A stretch of DNA of 64,000 nucleotides from Lachnospiraceae bacterium (GTDB lineage: Bacteria > Bacillota > Clostridia > Lachnospirales > Lachnospiraceae). The notes under the pieces are model-generated. The model saw nothing but the letters and a program-made list of their open reading frames with translations, had not been told where the DNA came from and searched no databases. Below, piece after piece: positions 25,586-33,784 of the stretch (position 1 is the stretch's first letter; every line of letters begins with the position of its first letter). Location: the NCBI GenBank assembly GCA_016291655.1, contig JAEEYF010000021.1, forward strand, positions 1 through 64,000, in the 5' to 3' direction. A program made the position numbers and the translations under genes.

Positions 25586-27220
25586 ATGATTCAGGCAAGC
25601 AACATCACACTTCGTCTCGGAAAGAGAGCTCTTTTCGAAGACGTTAACATCAAATTCACCGAAGGAAACTGCTACGGTATCATCGGTGCTAACGGTGCGG
25701 GAAAATCCACCTTCCTTAAGATACTCAACGGACAGCTGGAGCCCACAAAGGGAGACGTTATCATCACTCCCGGACAGCGCCTTTCGTTCCTGCAGCAGGA
25801 CCATTTCAAATACGACAGTTTCAATGTCATGGATACCGTTATAATGGGCAACAAGCGCCTTTATGATATCATGAAGGAGAAGGAGGCCATCTACGCAAAG
25901 GAGGATTTTTCAGAGGAGGACGGAATCCGTTCCGCTGAGCTGGAAACGGAATTTGCGGAAATGAACGGCTGGGAAGCGGAAAGCGATGCTGCTCAGCTCC
26001 TTAACGGTCTCGGCGTTGACACCTCACTTCACTATGCAATGATGTCGGAGCTCACAGGTCCCGTAAAGGTCAAGGTTCTCCTTGCACAGGCTCTGTTCGG
26101 CAATCCGGACATATTGCTCCTGGACGAGCCCACCAACCACTTGGATCTGGACGCCATCAACTGGCTGGAGGAGTTCCTTATCAACTTTGACAACACTGTC
26201 ATCGTGGTTTCACATGACAGATATTTCCTTAACAAGGTATGCACGCATATTGCGGACATAGACTACTCGAAGATCCAGCTTTATGCGGGAAACTATGACT
26301 TCTGGTATGAGTCCAGTCAGCTCATGATCCGTCAGATGAAGGAAGCAAACAAGAAGAAGGAAGAGCAGATCAAGGAACTGCAGGAGTTCATTCAGCGTTT
26401 CTCGGCAAATGCTTCCAAATCCAAGCAGGCGACTTCACGTAAGAGGGCTCTTGAAAAGATCGAACTTACGGACATCAGACCTTCTTCGAGAAAGTATCCT
26501 TATATCGATTTCAGACCCATGCGTGAGATCGGAAACGAAGTCCTTGAGATCAAGAACCTTTCCAAGACCATCAACGGAGTCAAAATACTCGATAACATCA
26601 ATATGGTTGTGGGCAGAAATGACAAGATCGCTTTTGTAGGAGGAAATACCATCGCGGCAACGACCCTTTTCAAGATACTTATGGGAGAGCTCGAACCCGA
26701 TTCGGGAAGCTTCAAGTGGGGCATTACGACCTCACAGAGCTATTTCCCCAAGGATAATACGGAGATATTCAAGGGCGAGGAGAACATAGTCGAACATCTC
26801 ATGCCTTACTCGACTGTGGACGATGTTACCTATGTAAGAGGTTTCCTCGGCAGAATGCTCTTTGCCGGAGAGGAAGGCGTTAAGAAGGTTAACGTTCTGT
26901 CCGGAGGTGAGAAGGTCAGAGTAATGCTTTCCAAGATGATGCTTATCGGAGCAAACGTAATGCTTATGGATGAGCCGACAAACCATCTGGACATGGAATC
27001 CATCACATCCCTCAACAATGCACTCATAAAGTTCCCTTCCGTTGTAATGTTTACGGCTCTTGACCATCAGTTCATCCAGACCGTTGCAAACAGGATCGTG
27101 GAGATCGTTCCCGGCGGAAGCATGATCGACAAGGTTACCACATACGACGAGTACCTTGAAAGCGATGAACTTGCCAGAAAGCGTCAGGTACTTACATCAC
27201 AGGTGGAAGAGGAAGACTGA
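25586..27220 (+). CDS. ABC-F family ATPase (YbiT/YkpA-like) with degenerate motifs
   Basis: This 544-residue protein has two ABC domains joined by a basic coiled-coil linker (about 240-300) and no membrane segments, the ABC-F plan. ABC-F proteins act on the ribosome. Domain 1 has Walker A GANGAGKS (34-41) and Walker B with DEPTNHLD, but its signature reads LTGPVKVK (156-163) where LSGGE is usual. Domain 2 has a normal LSGGEK (438-443) and Walker B, but its Walker A reads GGNTIAATT (352-360), with Ala358 replacing the catalytic lysine. Part of this degeneracy may be typical of the subgroup. The ribosome site is AAAGGA. The next gene begins 2 bases downstream. Confidence 0.9.
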   Translation: MIQASNITLRLGKRALFEDVNIKFTEGNCYGIIGANGAGKSTFLKILNGQLEPTKGDVIITPGQRLSFLQQDHFKYDSFNVMDTVIMGNKRLYDIMKEKEAIYAKEDFSEEDGIRSAELETEFAEMNGWEAESDAAQLLNGLGVDTSLHYAMMSELTGPVKVKVLLAQALFGNPDILLLDEPTNHLDLDAINWLEEFLINFDNTVIVVSHDRYFLNKVCTHIADIDYSKIQLYAGNYDFWYESSQLMIRQMKEANKKKEEQIKELQEFIQRFSANASKSKQATSRKRALEKIELTDIRPSSRKYPYIDFRPMREIGNEVLEIKNLSKTINGVKILDNINMVVGRNDKIAFVGGNTIAATTLFKILMGELEPDSGSFKWGITTSQSYFPKDNTEIFKGEENIVEHLMPYSTVDDVTYVRGFLGRMLFAGEEGVKKVNVLSGGEKVRVMLSKMMLIGANVMLMDEPTNHLDMESITSLNNALIKFPSVVMFTALDHQFIQTVANRIVEIVPGGSMIDKVTTYDEYLESDELARKRQVLTSQVEEED

Positions 27221-27222
27221 TT

Positions 27223-29001
27223 TTGCAAAGATCAACAAACAAAAAGCTTTATACCGAAAAATTCAAAGCACCTTTGGGAGCTTTTGCAACGAGAGACGGC
27301 GGCTGCCTTTTCTCCGTAAGCCTTCCAAAGGCTTTATATTGTTCACTTTGCCTTTGCGACAAAAAGGGCAGGGTTGTTGAAGAAAGACAGATGAAAAGAG
27401 CCGTGAACGGGATCTTTTCGACCTCGGTGGAATATATGCCCGAAAGCTATTTCTACAAGGCTGACGGCAAAAGGACCGAAGATCCCAGAGCGTTTTTGAT
27501 CAGCGGAAGGGAATGCTTCGGCAAAAGGACCGGAGAACCTGAGACCGCTGTAGTACCGGAAGACTTTGGCGACAATGAGGGAGCCGGATTTTCGTTCGAC
27601 CTTTCGGAGCTTATACTCTACAAGCTGCAAGTAAGAGGCTTTACAATGGATCAGGGCTCCGGAGTTGCTCATCCGGGCACCTTTAAAGGAATGACCGAAA
27701 AGCTGTCTTACCTTAAAAAGCTTGGTATTACAGGTGTCTTACTCATGCCTGTATATGAATTCGACGAATGTCTCCCGGGAGAAGAGATAAATTTCTGGGG
27801 ATACGGCGGAGAAAACACCTATTTCTTTGCGCCCAAGTCCTCCTATGCCTCCGAACCGGGTAACGCCTGCGGTGAATTTGCGCAAACGGTTAAGAAATTT
27901 CATGAGGCGGGCATAGCCGTATTTATGGAGATCATGTTCGGAGAAGGAACCTCCGAAAGCCTGATCGCCGAATGTCTTCACCATTGGGCGATGAATTACG
28001 GTATCGACGGCTTCAGGATCAACGATTGGCAGATCCCTGTTTCCTGTCTGGTTTCCGATCCCTATCTTGCTAATTGTCTGTTCCTTGTAACGGATGCGGA
28101 TGAAAAGCTGATAACACTGAATCCCGGCAGGATACTCAGATACAATGACGGCTTCATGGATGATATGCGCAGATATTTAAAGGGCGATGAGGGCTTTGTC
28201 CCCATGCTCTATGAGAACATGAAGAACAGGAGCGTTTCTGCGGGAGTAAGATACATTACGGACCACAACGGCTTCACTTTAAGGGATCTCTATTCCTATG
28301 ACGTTAAGCATAACGAAAAGAACGGAGAGAACGGAAGAGACGGTAAGGTCCTGAATTACAGCTGGAACTGCGGCGAAGAAGGCAGGACGGGCAACAGAAA
28401 GGTTGCAAAGCTCAGGCTTAAGATGATGAAAAACGCTCTCATGACGCTTTTACTGTCGGGAGGAGTGCCCATGCTGCTTGCGGGGGATGAATTCGGAAAC
28501 GGTCAGGAGGGCAACAACAATGCCTGGTGTCAGGACAATCCCGTGGGCTGGCTCAACTGGAAGGAACTTGCGCGTAACCGCGAGCTTAACCGCTTTGTTA
28601 AAGAGTTGATCGCCTTCAGAAAAGAACACGGCATCTTTCACAGGCTGTCGGTTCTCAGCGAAACGGACAGAAACGGTTGCGGAATGCCCGAGATCTCCCT
28701 TCACGGAGAGACTCCCTGGCTCATTGACCGTCAGCCCTACAATCGACTGGCGGGGATCTATTTTTGCGGTGCGGCGGGCAAAGATGAAATTGACGATGAT
28801 TTTTATATAATATATAATATGCATTGGGAAAAACATCTGTTCAGACTGCCGGTAGGAAGCGGGGACAGCTTTGAGATTCTGTTCTCGACGGACAAGACCG
28901 AAAAGACTTTGAATACGGGGACAGAGACAGTCGTAGAGCCCCGAAGCGCGATGTTATTGAAAATGCCCGCAAGGGAGAGTAATAATGGAGAAAAAAAATA
29001 A
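27223..29001 (+). CDS. GlgX/isoamylase-like GH13 protein, predicted catalytically inactive
   Basis: The 592-residue protein has an N-terminal CBM48-like region (about 15-110) and a GH13 barrel aligned with glycogen debranching enzymes (FKGMTEKLSYLKKLGITGV, NYSWNCGEEG, LLLAGDEFGNGQEGNNNAWCQDN). The catalytic residues are lost: nucleophile Asp is Asn267 in GFRIND, acid/base Glu is Asp291 in LVTDADE, third Asp is Asn349 in TDHNGFTL, and region I (usually DVVYNH) reads EIMFGEG at 236-242. The frame is intact over the whole gene, so it is not a decaying pseudogene. It may bind alpha-glucan as a regulator or scaffold. Translation probably starts at TTG 27223 behind GAGGAAG; the next Met is residue 57. 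It overlaps the next gene by 17 bases. Confidence 0.85.
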   Translation: MQRSTNKKLYTEKFKAPLGAFATRDGGCLFSVSLPKALYCSLCLCDKKGRVVEERQMKRAVNGIFSTSVEYMPESYFYKADGKRTEDPRAFLISGRECFGKRTGEPETAVVPEDFGDNEGAGFSFDLSELILYKLQVRGFTMDQGSGVAHPGTFKGMTEKLSYLKKLGITGVLLMPVYEFDECLPGEEINFWGYGGENTYFFAPKSSYASEPGNACGEFAQTVKKFHEAGIAVFMEIMFGEGTSESLIAECLHHWAMNYGIDGFRINDWQIPVSCLVSDPYLANCLFLVTDADEKLITLNPGRILRYNDGFMDDMRRYLKGDEGFVPMLYENMKNRSVSAGVRYITDHNGFTLRDLYSYDVKHNEKNGENGRDGKVLNYSWNCGEEGRTGNRKVAKLRLKMMKNALMTLLLSGGVPMLLAGDEFGNGQEGNNNAWCQDNPVGWLNWKELARNRELNRFVKELIAFRKEHGIFHRLSVLSETDRNGCGMPEISLHGETPWLIDRQPYNRLAGIYFCGAAGKDEIDDDFYIIYNMHWEKHLFRLPVGSGDSFEILFSTDKTEKTLNTGTETVVEPRSAMLLKMPARESNNGEKK

Positions 29002-29788
29002 GATAGGGTTCAATGCCTTTCAGCTTAAGATGATGTCTTTGGCGCTTTATGTCATCGGAAGGTCGTTGATCGCAATTTCATATACCCGTTATGACGGAGC
29101 AGGCTTCGATCGCGGACCGTGGGCACCGTTTTACTTCATGGGCTATATCATGACCTATATAGCATTTCCGATGATCGCTTTCCTGACCGTGGAAGCTGTG
29201 CTGAAAACCCGAAGTCTCAGGCAGCTGTTCACACGACTTGCTTTTGCGGCTGTCATTACCGAACTTTTGCTCGATCTGGTCACTTACGGAAAGGCCGCCT
29301 TCAATTTCGGAAGGGACTTTCTTAAAAGTCCTGCCATAGAAAGCAATTGCAATTTCTATTTTACCCTGCTCATCGGAGCGGCAACCGTGTGCTTAATGGA
29401 GAAACTCATCAAACCGAGGTTTTCGCCGGGAAGTGTGCTTTTTACGCTGTTCAGCATTTTGATCATGCTTTTGGCCTGTGTGCTCGCAACCTTCATCGGG
29501 TGCGAACAGGGCAGCATCGGAGTTCTTACACTTTCGGCGTTTTATATGCTCTATGACAGCAGGCTATTCATGCTGACGGGAGTGGCGGCATTACAGATCA
29601 TATCTTTGGGACTTGCAAAAATGTGGCTCATTGTCGGAGCACCGATCATCGGAACGTTACCCGTTCTGTTTTACGATCATAAGGAAGGGCGCAAGAACGG
29701 CTTGATACGTCTTATCACCTATGCGGCCTATCCTTGTATTTACGGGGCCGTATTGCTGACCTTAAGATTATTGGGGGGAAAAGATTGA
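28985..29788 (+). CDS. TraX-like integral membrane protein
   Basis: The 267-residue protein has about seven or eight hydrophobic segments and the arrangement of the TraX family (opening FNAFQLKMMSLALYVIGR, then PIIGTLPVLFYDHKEGRKNG near the C-terminus). TraX was first known as the F-plasmid pilin acetylase; chromosomal relatives are common in Firmicutes and probably acylate or acetylate surface polymers, but their substrates are unknown. GGGAGAG precedes the ATG, which lies inside the end of the GH13-like gene. Its own stop overlaps the TTG start of the next gene, so translation is coupled on both sides. Confidence 0.75.
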   Translation: MEKKNKIGFNAFQLKMMSLALYVIGRSLIAISYTRYDGAGFDRGPWAPFYFMGYIMTYIAFPMIAFLTVEAVLKTRSLRQLFTRLAFAAVITELLLDLVTYGKAAFNFGRDFLKSPAIESNCNFYFTLLIGAATVCLMEKLIKPRFSPGSVLFTLFSILIMLLACVLATFIGCEQGSIGVLTLSAFYMLYDSRLFMLTGVAALQIISLGLAKMWLIVGAPIIGTLPVLFYDHKEGRKNGLIRLITYAAYPCIYGAVLLTLRLLGGKD

Positions 29789-30264
29789 AACAATTGAAGA
29801 TCACGGAAATGAACAGATTCATGGGGAAGCTTCTTAAAAGCGATGCTTTTGACCGCTTTCTCCTTAGAGAAGGTACTGTACGTACCTTTATGGATTTTTC
29901 TTATTCCGGAGAAATACATGCGGACTACTTCGATACGGAGGAACGGTCCGAACTGCAAAAATATGCCCGCTGGTGCGACGTAAAGGATAACATATTGGGA
30001 CTTATCCGGGGAAAACATACGCCGCTCTTCATTCAGCTGTCCTTTCTTGCGGACGAAGAGCTGAAAAGATCGGCCATGGGCGACGGGGAAACGGGAATCT
30101 TTTCCCTGAGTATGGGATTTACTTACAAAAACGGTCAGGCAACGATCACTACGGGGATTTACAGAAGCACGTTTTCGTTGGACAAGGAACCGGAAAAGAG
30201 ATGGGACGCTGCGGTGGAGAGATTTCTCACCGAAAACGATATTAATTTTGAGGAGATGGTATAG
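29785..30264 (+). CDS. DUF5721-like conserved protein
   Basis: The 160-residue protein starts at TTG 29785 (LKQLKITEMNRFMGKLL), which overlaps the TraX-like stop as TTGA, with GGGGGG 6 bases upstream. It resembles a Lachnospiraceae family (DUF5721 type) with the pattern 'KITEMNRFMGKLLKSDAFD' at the N-terminus and 'RWDAAVERFLTENDI' at the C-terminus. It has no signal peptide or membrane segment. The function is unknown. The family is often next to RelA/SpoT-like or RNA-modification genes, and here it lies 2 bases before a small alarmone synthetase gene, which is the only functional hint. Confidence 0.75.
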   Translation: MKQLKITEMNRFMGKLLKSDAFDRFLLREGTVRTFMDFSYSGEIHADYFDTEERSELQKYARWCDVKDNILGLIRGKHTPLFIQLSFLADEELKRSAMGDGETGIFSLSMGFTYKNGQATITTGIYRSTFSLDKEPEKRWDAAVERFLTENDINFEEMV

Positions 30265-30266
30265 TA

Positions 30267-31070
30267 ATGGAAATACAACTTTGGAGAGAGATATTGGAGC
30301 CTTATTCTCTTGCGGTGGACGAGCTGGTGGTAAAGTTCGAGCATATGATCCGCGCAAAGAGACAGAACGGACAATATTCCCCCATTGAAAGAGTGGACGG
30401 AAGAGTCAAGACGATCTATTCCATACTTGAGAAATGCCAGAAGAAGGGCATTCCCTATGAACGTTTTGAGGATAAGATCGAGGATATAGCGGGTATCAGG
30501 ATCACCTGTCAGTTCGTGGATGATATCTACGAGGTAGTGCGTCTGATCCGGCTGAGATCCGATATGCGCGTTAAAAATGAAAAGGATTACATCAAGAAAA
30601 CCAAGGATTCCGGCTACAGAAGCTATCACATGATAGTTTTTTACACCGTGGAAACGGACAAGGGACCGAGAGAGATCCCGGTGGAGATACAGATACGCAC
30701 GCTTGCGATGAACTTCTGGGCGACGGTAGAGCATTCGTTGCAATACAAGTATAAGGAGAATCTTCCCGAAAGCATTGCCGACAGACTGCACAAGGCCGCT
30801 GATGCCATAGTCACGCTCGACCAGGAGATGTCGTCGATCAGAGAGGATATCCTGGACTCTCAGATCGCCTTTAACATTAAGGCTGAGATGGTTGCGGACA
30901 TATTGAACAACATCCAGAACCTGTACAAGGTTGCCAACAAGAAAGAGGTCCTGCAGATACAGGATGAATTCTTTACGATATACTCCACGGATGATCTCTC
31001 GGCACTCAACAAATTCAGCCACGAACTGGACACCATAGCCGAGGGCTACAGAGCTCAGAGCCTTAAATAA
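30267..31070 (+). CDS. Small alarmone synthetase (GTP pyrophosphokinase family)
   Basis: The 267-residue protein is a single-domain RelA/SpoT-type synthetase of the RelQ/YjbM group. It transfers pyrophosphate from ATP to GDP or GTP to make (p)ppGpp. Synthetase motifs are intact: RVKTIYSILEK, DIAGIRITCQF, DSGYRSYHMIVFY and PVEIQIRTLAMNFWATVEH. There is no hydrolase, TGS or ACT domain. The length is a little above the usual 210-240 residues because of a helical C-terminal tail. It is 2 bases after the DUF5721-like gene and 21 bases before the RsmF-type gene, within a run of ribosome-related genes. Confidence 0.93.
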   Translation: MEIQLWREILEPYSLAVDELVVKFEHMIRAKRQNGQYSPIERVDGRVKTIYSILEKCQKKGIPYERFEDKIEDIAGIRITCQFVDDIYEVVRLIRLRSDMRVKNEKDYIKKTKDSGYRSYHMIVFYTVETDKGPREIPVEIQIRTLAMNFWATVEHSLQYKYKENLPESIADRLHKAADAIVTLDQEMSSIREDILDSQIAFNIKAEMVADILNNIQNLYKVANKKEVLQIQDEFFTIYSTDDLSALNKFSHELDTIAEGYRAQSLK

Positions 31071-31091
31071 ACTTGAGATCGGGAATTTAAT

Positions 31092-32465
31092 ATGAACAAA
31101 CTGCCTGAAAAATTTGAGAATAAGATGAAAGAGATTTTGGGCGAGGAATTTGACGCCTTCATTGCGGGGTTTGATGAACCACGCTTCGGAGGCGTTCGTT
31201 TTAACAGCCTCAAGATCTCCAAGGAGGAATGGGAGCGGAAGGTGCCCTTTGAGGTTCGTCCCGTACCATGGATCCAAAACGGTTACTATTACAATCTTTC
31301 GGATCAGCCGGCAAAGCACCCTTACTATTTTGCCGGTTTGTTTTACATACAGGAGCCTTCGGCCATGACTCCCGCAAGCATGCTGCCGGTGAAACCCGGA
31401 GACAGGGTGCTGGACATATGCGCGGCGCCCGGCGGAAAGAGTACGGAGCTGGCTGCAAAACTTCGGGGGAAAGGGGTTTTGTTCTCAAATGACATCAGCA
31501 ATTCCAGAGCCAAGGCACTGCTCAAGAATCTGGAATTGTTCGGGACAGAGAACGGAGTTGTTCTTTCGGAAGCACCGGGAAAGCTTACCGAGCGCTTCAA
31601 AGGCTATTTCAACAAGATCCTGATCGACGCGCCGTGCAGCGGCGAGGGAATGTTCAGAAAGAGTCCCGCCATAATGAAAAACTGGGAACAATACGGAACG
31701 GAGTACTATCACAAGCTCCAGCTTGAGATCATAGACAGTGTTGTACCCATGCTCGCTCCCGGCGGAATGATGGTCTATTCCACCTGCACGTTCGATCCCG
31801 CGGAGGATGAGGGATCTATAGAGCATATTCTTGAAAAATGGCCGGATATGCATGTGGTTAAGCCCGAATTCAGCTATGAAAAGTTTTCATGGGGAAGACC
31901 CGAGCTCATAGGTTCCGACAAAAAAGAGATAGAGAACGCCGTCAGGCTTTGGCCGCATGTGCTCGAAGGAGAGGGACATTTTTCGGCTCTTCTCGTGAGA
32001 GACGGCTCAGACGAAGGAACATATGCAGGCAGTTACGGAAACTCCGGCGCAAAGCTTGGAGAGGAAGTGACGGAGTTTTTCGGGCATATAGCCCGCGAAC
32101 TGCCTGCTGAAAGAATAGAGATACGGGACAACAGGCTTTACCTTGTTCCCGAAGGGATCCCGGACCTCAAGGGCTTAAGGATCATGAGAACGGGGCTTTT
32201 GCTCGGAGAGATCGCAAAAAACAGGTTTGAGCCCTCGCAGGCCCTGGCATGCACCTTGAAGGCTTCGGAATACGACAATGTTTACGATCTTCCTTCCACT
32301 GACGAGGATGTGACCAGATATCTTAAATGCGAAACAATAGATGCAAAGACCGACGTGAAGGACGGCTGGGTACTGGTTTGCACCGACGGTTTTCCTCTGG
32401 GATGGGCAAAGGCCAAAGGAAACACCCTTAAAAACAAGTATCTGCCCGGATGGAGAATGATGTAA
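31092..32465 (+). CDS. rsmF: RsmF-type rRNA (cytosine-C5) methyltransferase
   Basis: The 457-residue protein matches the NOL1/NOP2/Sun family member RsmF (YebU), which makes 5-methylcytosine in 16S rRNA. The SAM-binding motif DICAAPGGKST is at about 112-122. The two catalytic cysteines are in IDAPCSGEGMFRK and YSTCTFDPAEDE. The C-terminal part, with FPLGWAKAKGNTLKN, corresponds to the RsmF RNA-binding domain that distinguishes it from RsmB. Its TAA stop overlaps the next gene's ATG (TAATG), indicating coupled translation. The exact target cytosine is inferred from the family. Confidence 0.92.
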   Translation: MNKLPEKFENKMKEILGEEFDAFIAGFDEPRFGGVRFNSLKISKEEWERKVPFEVRPVPWIQNGYYYNLSDQPAKHPYYFAGLFYIQEPSAMTPASMLPVKPGDRVLDICAAPGGKSTELAAKLRGKGVLFSNDISNSRAKALLKNLELFGTENGVVLSEAPGKLTERFKGYFNKILIDAPCSGEGMFRKSPAIMKNWEQYGTEYYHKLQLEIIDSVVPMLAPGGMMVYSTCTFDPAEDEGSIEHILEKWPDMHVVKPEFSYEKFSWGRPELIGSDKKEIENAVRLWPHVLEGEGHFSALLVRDGSDEGTYAGSYGNSGAKLGEEVTEFFGHIARELPAERIEIRDNRLYLVPEGIPDLKGLRIMRTGLLLGEIAKNRFEPSQALACTLKASEYDNVYDLPSTDEDVTRYLKCETIDAKTDVKDGWVLVCTDGFPLGWAKAKGNTLKNKYLPGWRMM

Positions 32466-33184
32466 TGGCGGACAGGCTTGACAAGTTTATCAGCGCAAAT
32501 TCATCCCTTACCAGATCGGAAGCGAAATCTGCCCTTGCTGCGGGAAGGGTGACTTTGAATTCGTCGGTCTGCAAAAAGGGCGAGACCAAGGTTACGGACA
32601 GCGATACGGTGATGCTTGACGGCAACACTCTTAAAGCGGCGGGAATGGTGTACATTCTCTTAAACAAGCCTGCGGGAGTGATCTCCGCTACCGAAGACAC
32701 AAGAGACAGGACGGTTCTGGATCTTGTTAAGGAAGCACCTTGGATCCGTGAGAAATGCCCGAAGAACGGACTGTTCCCCATCGGAAGGCTGGATAAGGAT
32801 ACGGAAGGCCTGTTGGTGATCACGAACGACGGCGTTTTAAGCCACAACCTGCTGAGTCCCAAAAAGCATGTGGAAAAGGAGTACCTGGCAGTGTGCACGG
32901 GGTGTCTTGCAAAGGATGCGGTGCAAAGGTTTGCGGAAGGGATAGAAGTGGGATGCGAGTACAAGGCGCTTCCCGCAAAACTTACCGTGGTTTCTGCAGA
33001 TGACGGGAACTGCACTCTTAAGATCGTGCTCACGGAGGGACGTTTCCATCAGGTGAAACGGATGTGCCATGAGGTGGGCGCGGAAGTTGAGTACCTTAAA
33101 AGGATCAGGTTCGGAAAGCTTGAGCTGCCTGAGGATATGCCTGTGGGAGAGATGAGATTCGTTAAAGCGGAAGACATAGTATAG
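32465..33184 (+). CDS. RsuA/RluB-family pseudouridine synthase
   Basis: The protein of about 239 residues has an N-terminal S4 RNA-binding domain (MADRLDKFISANSSLTRSEAK) and the RsuA-type catalytic domain with Asp in GRLDKDTEGLLVITNDG. It converts a uridine to pseudouridine in rRNA; the size and the motif RFHQVKRM fit the RsuA/RluB/E/F group, but the site cannot be told. I chose ATG 32465, which overlaps the preceding stop as TAATG and begins exactly at the S4 domain; ATG 32450 would add five residues. Confidence 0.9.
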   Translation: MADRLDKFISANSSLTRSEAKSALAAGRVTLNSSVCKKGETKVTDSDTVMLDGNTLKAAGMVYILLNKPAGVISATEDTRDRTVLDLVKEAPWIREKCPKNGLFPIGRLDKDTEGLLVITNDGVLSHNLLSPKKHVEKEYLAVCTGCLAKDAVQRFAEGIEVGCEYKALPAKLTVVSADDGNCTLKIVLTEGRFHQVKRMCHEVGAEVEYLKRIRFGKLELPEDMPVGEMRFVKAEDIV

Positions 33185-33202
33185 AGCAAGGAGAGATGAA
33201 GG

Positions 33203-33784
33203 ATGCTTTCAAAAAAGGATAAAGGGGAATACGGTTATCTGCGATACAAAAAAACAATACTGATTTTGTTTTTGATCGGAATAATCATGGTAAGTATTGG
33301 GATTTTTGTTTTGGGACTTTTACTTAACAAGATGGAGTCAAGAAATATATTTACGGTGGCGTCGATTTTGGGAGTACTTCCCGCAGCCAAGATGATCACG
33401 CTTCTGGTCGTGGTGCTTCCCAACAGGGAGATCGACCGGGAAGAAAGGGATTTCATAGATACTCTGATGAAAAGAGATGACATTGTGCTTTATGATGTTG
33501 TATTTACCTCTTCCGAACGCCCTATGCATCTCGATGCGGTCGTACTTACAGGGCATCAGCTCATCGGGCTTTCGACACAAAAGAGAGACAAGCTTGACAA
33601 GACCGAAGAATATTTCAAACATGAATTTGAAATACGGAAACTTGATTACGTATGCTTTTTGACCGACTCAAAGGATACTTTTAAAAACCGCTTCAAGCTG
33701 AGAAGCGATGCCGAAGAGCTTACGGAAGCACAGGCTGCAACAAGAAACAACGTATTGGATTTTTTCAGGGCGGCGATTGTATAA
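33203..33784 (+). CDS. Conserved membrane protein of unknown function
   Basis: The 193-residue protein has two hydrophobic segments near the N-terminus (about 18-42 and 50-72) followed by a soluble domain of about 120 residues with mixed alpha/beta pattern, starting 'NREIDREERDFIDTLMKRDDI'. I do not recognise a family. GGAGAG precedes the ATG. The stop overlaps the start of the following pseudouridine synthase as TAATG, and the gene lies between two pseudouridine synthases, so it is part of the same coupled operon. Membrane localisation with a cytoplasmic C-terminal domain is inferred. Confidence 0.7.
   Translation: MLSKKDKGEYGYLRYKKTILILFLIGIIMVSIGIFVLGLLLNKMESRNIFTVASILGVLPAAKMITLLVVVLPNREIDREERDFIDTLMKRDDIVLYDVVFTSSERPMHLDAVVLTGHQLIGLSTQKRDKLDKTEEYFKHEFEIRKLDYVCFLTDSKDTFKNRFKLRSDAEELTEAQAATRNNVLDFFRAAIV

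Noticed and set aside
30159..31319. 386-codon minus-strand frame opposite the alarmone synthetase
   Set aside because: Both plus-strand genes covered have clear family motifs; this frame has none.
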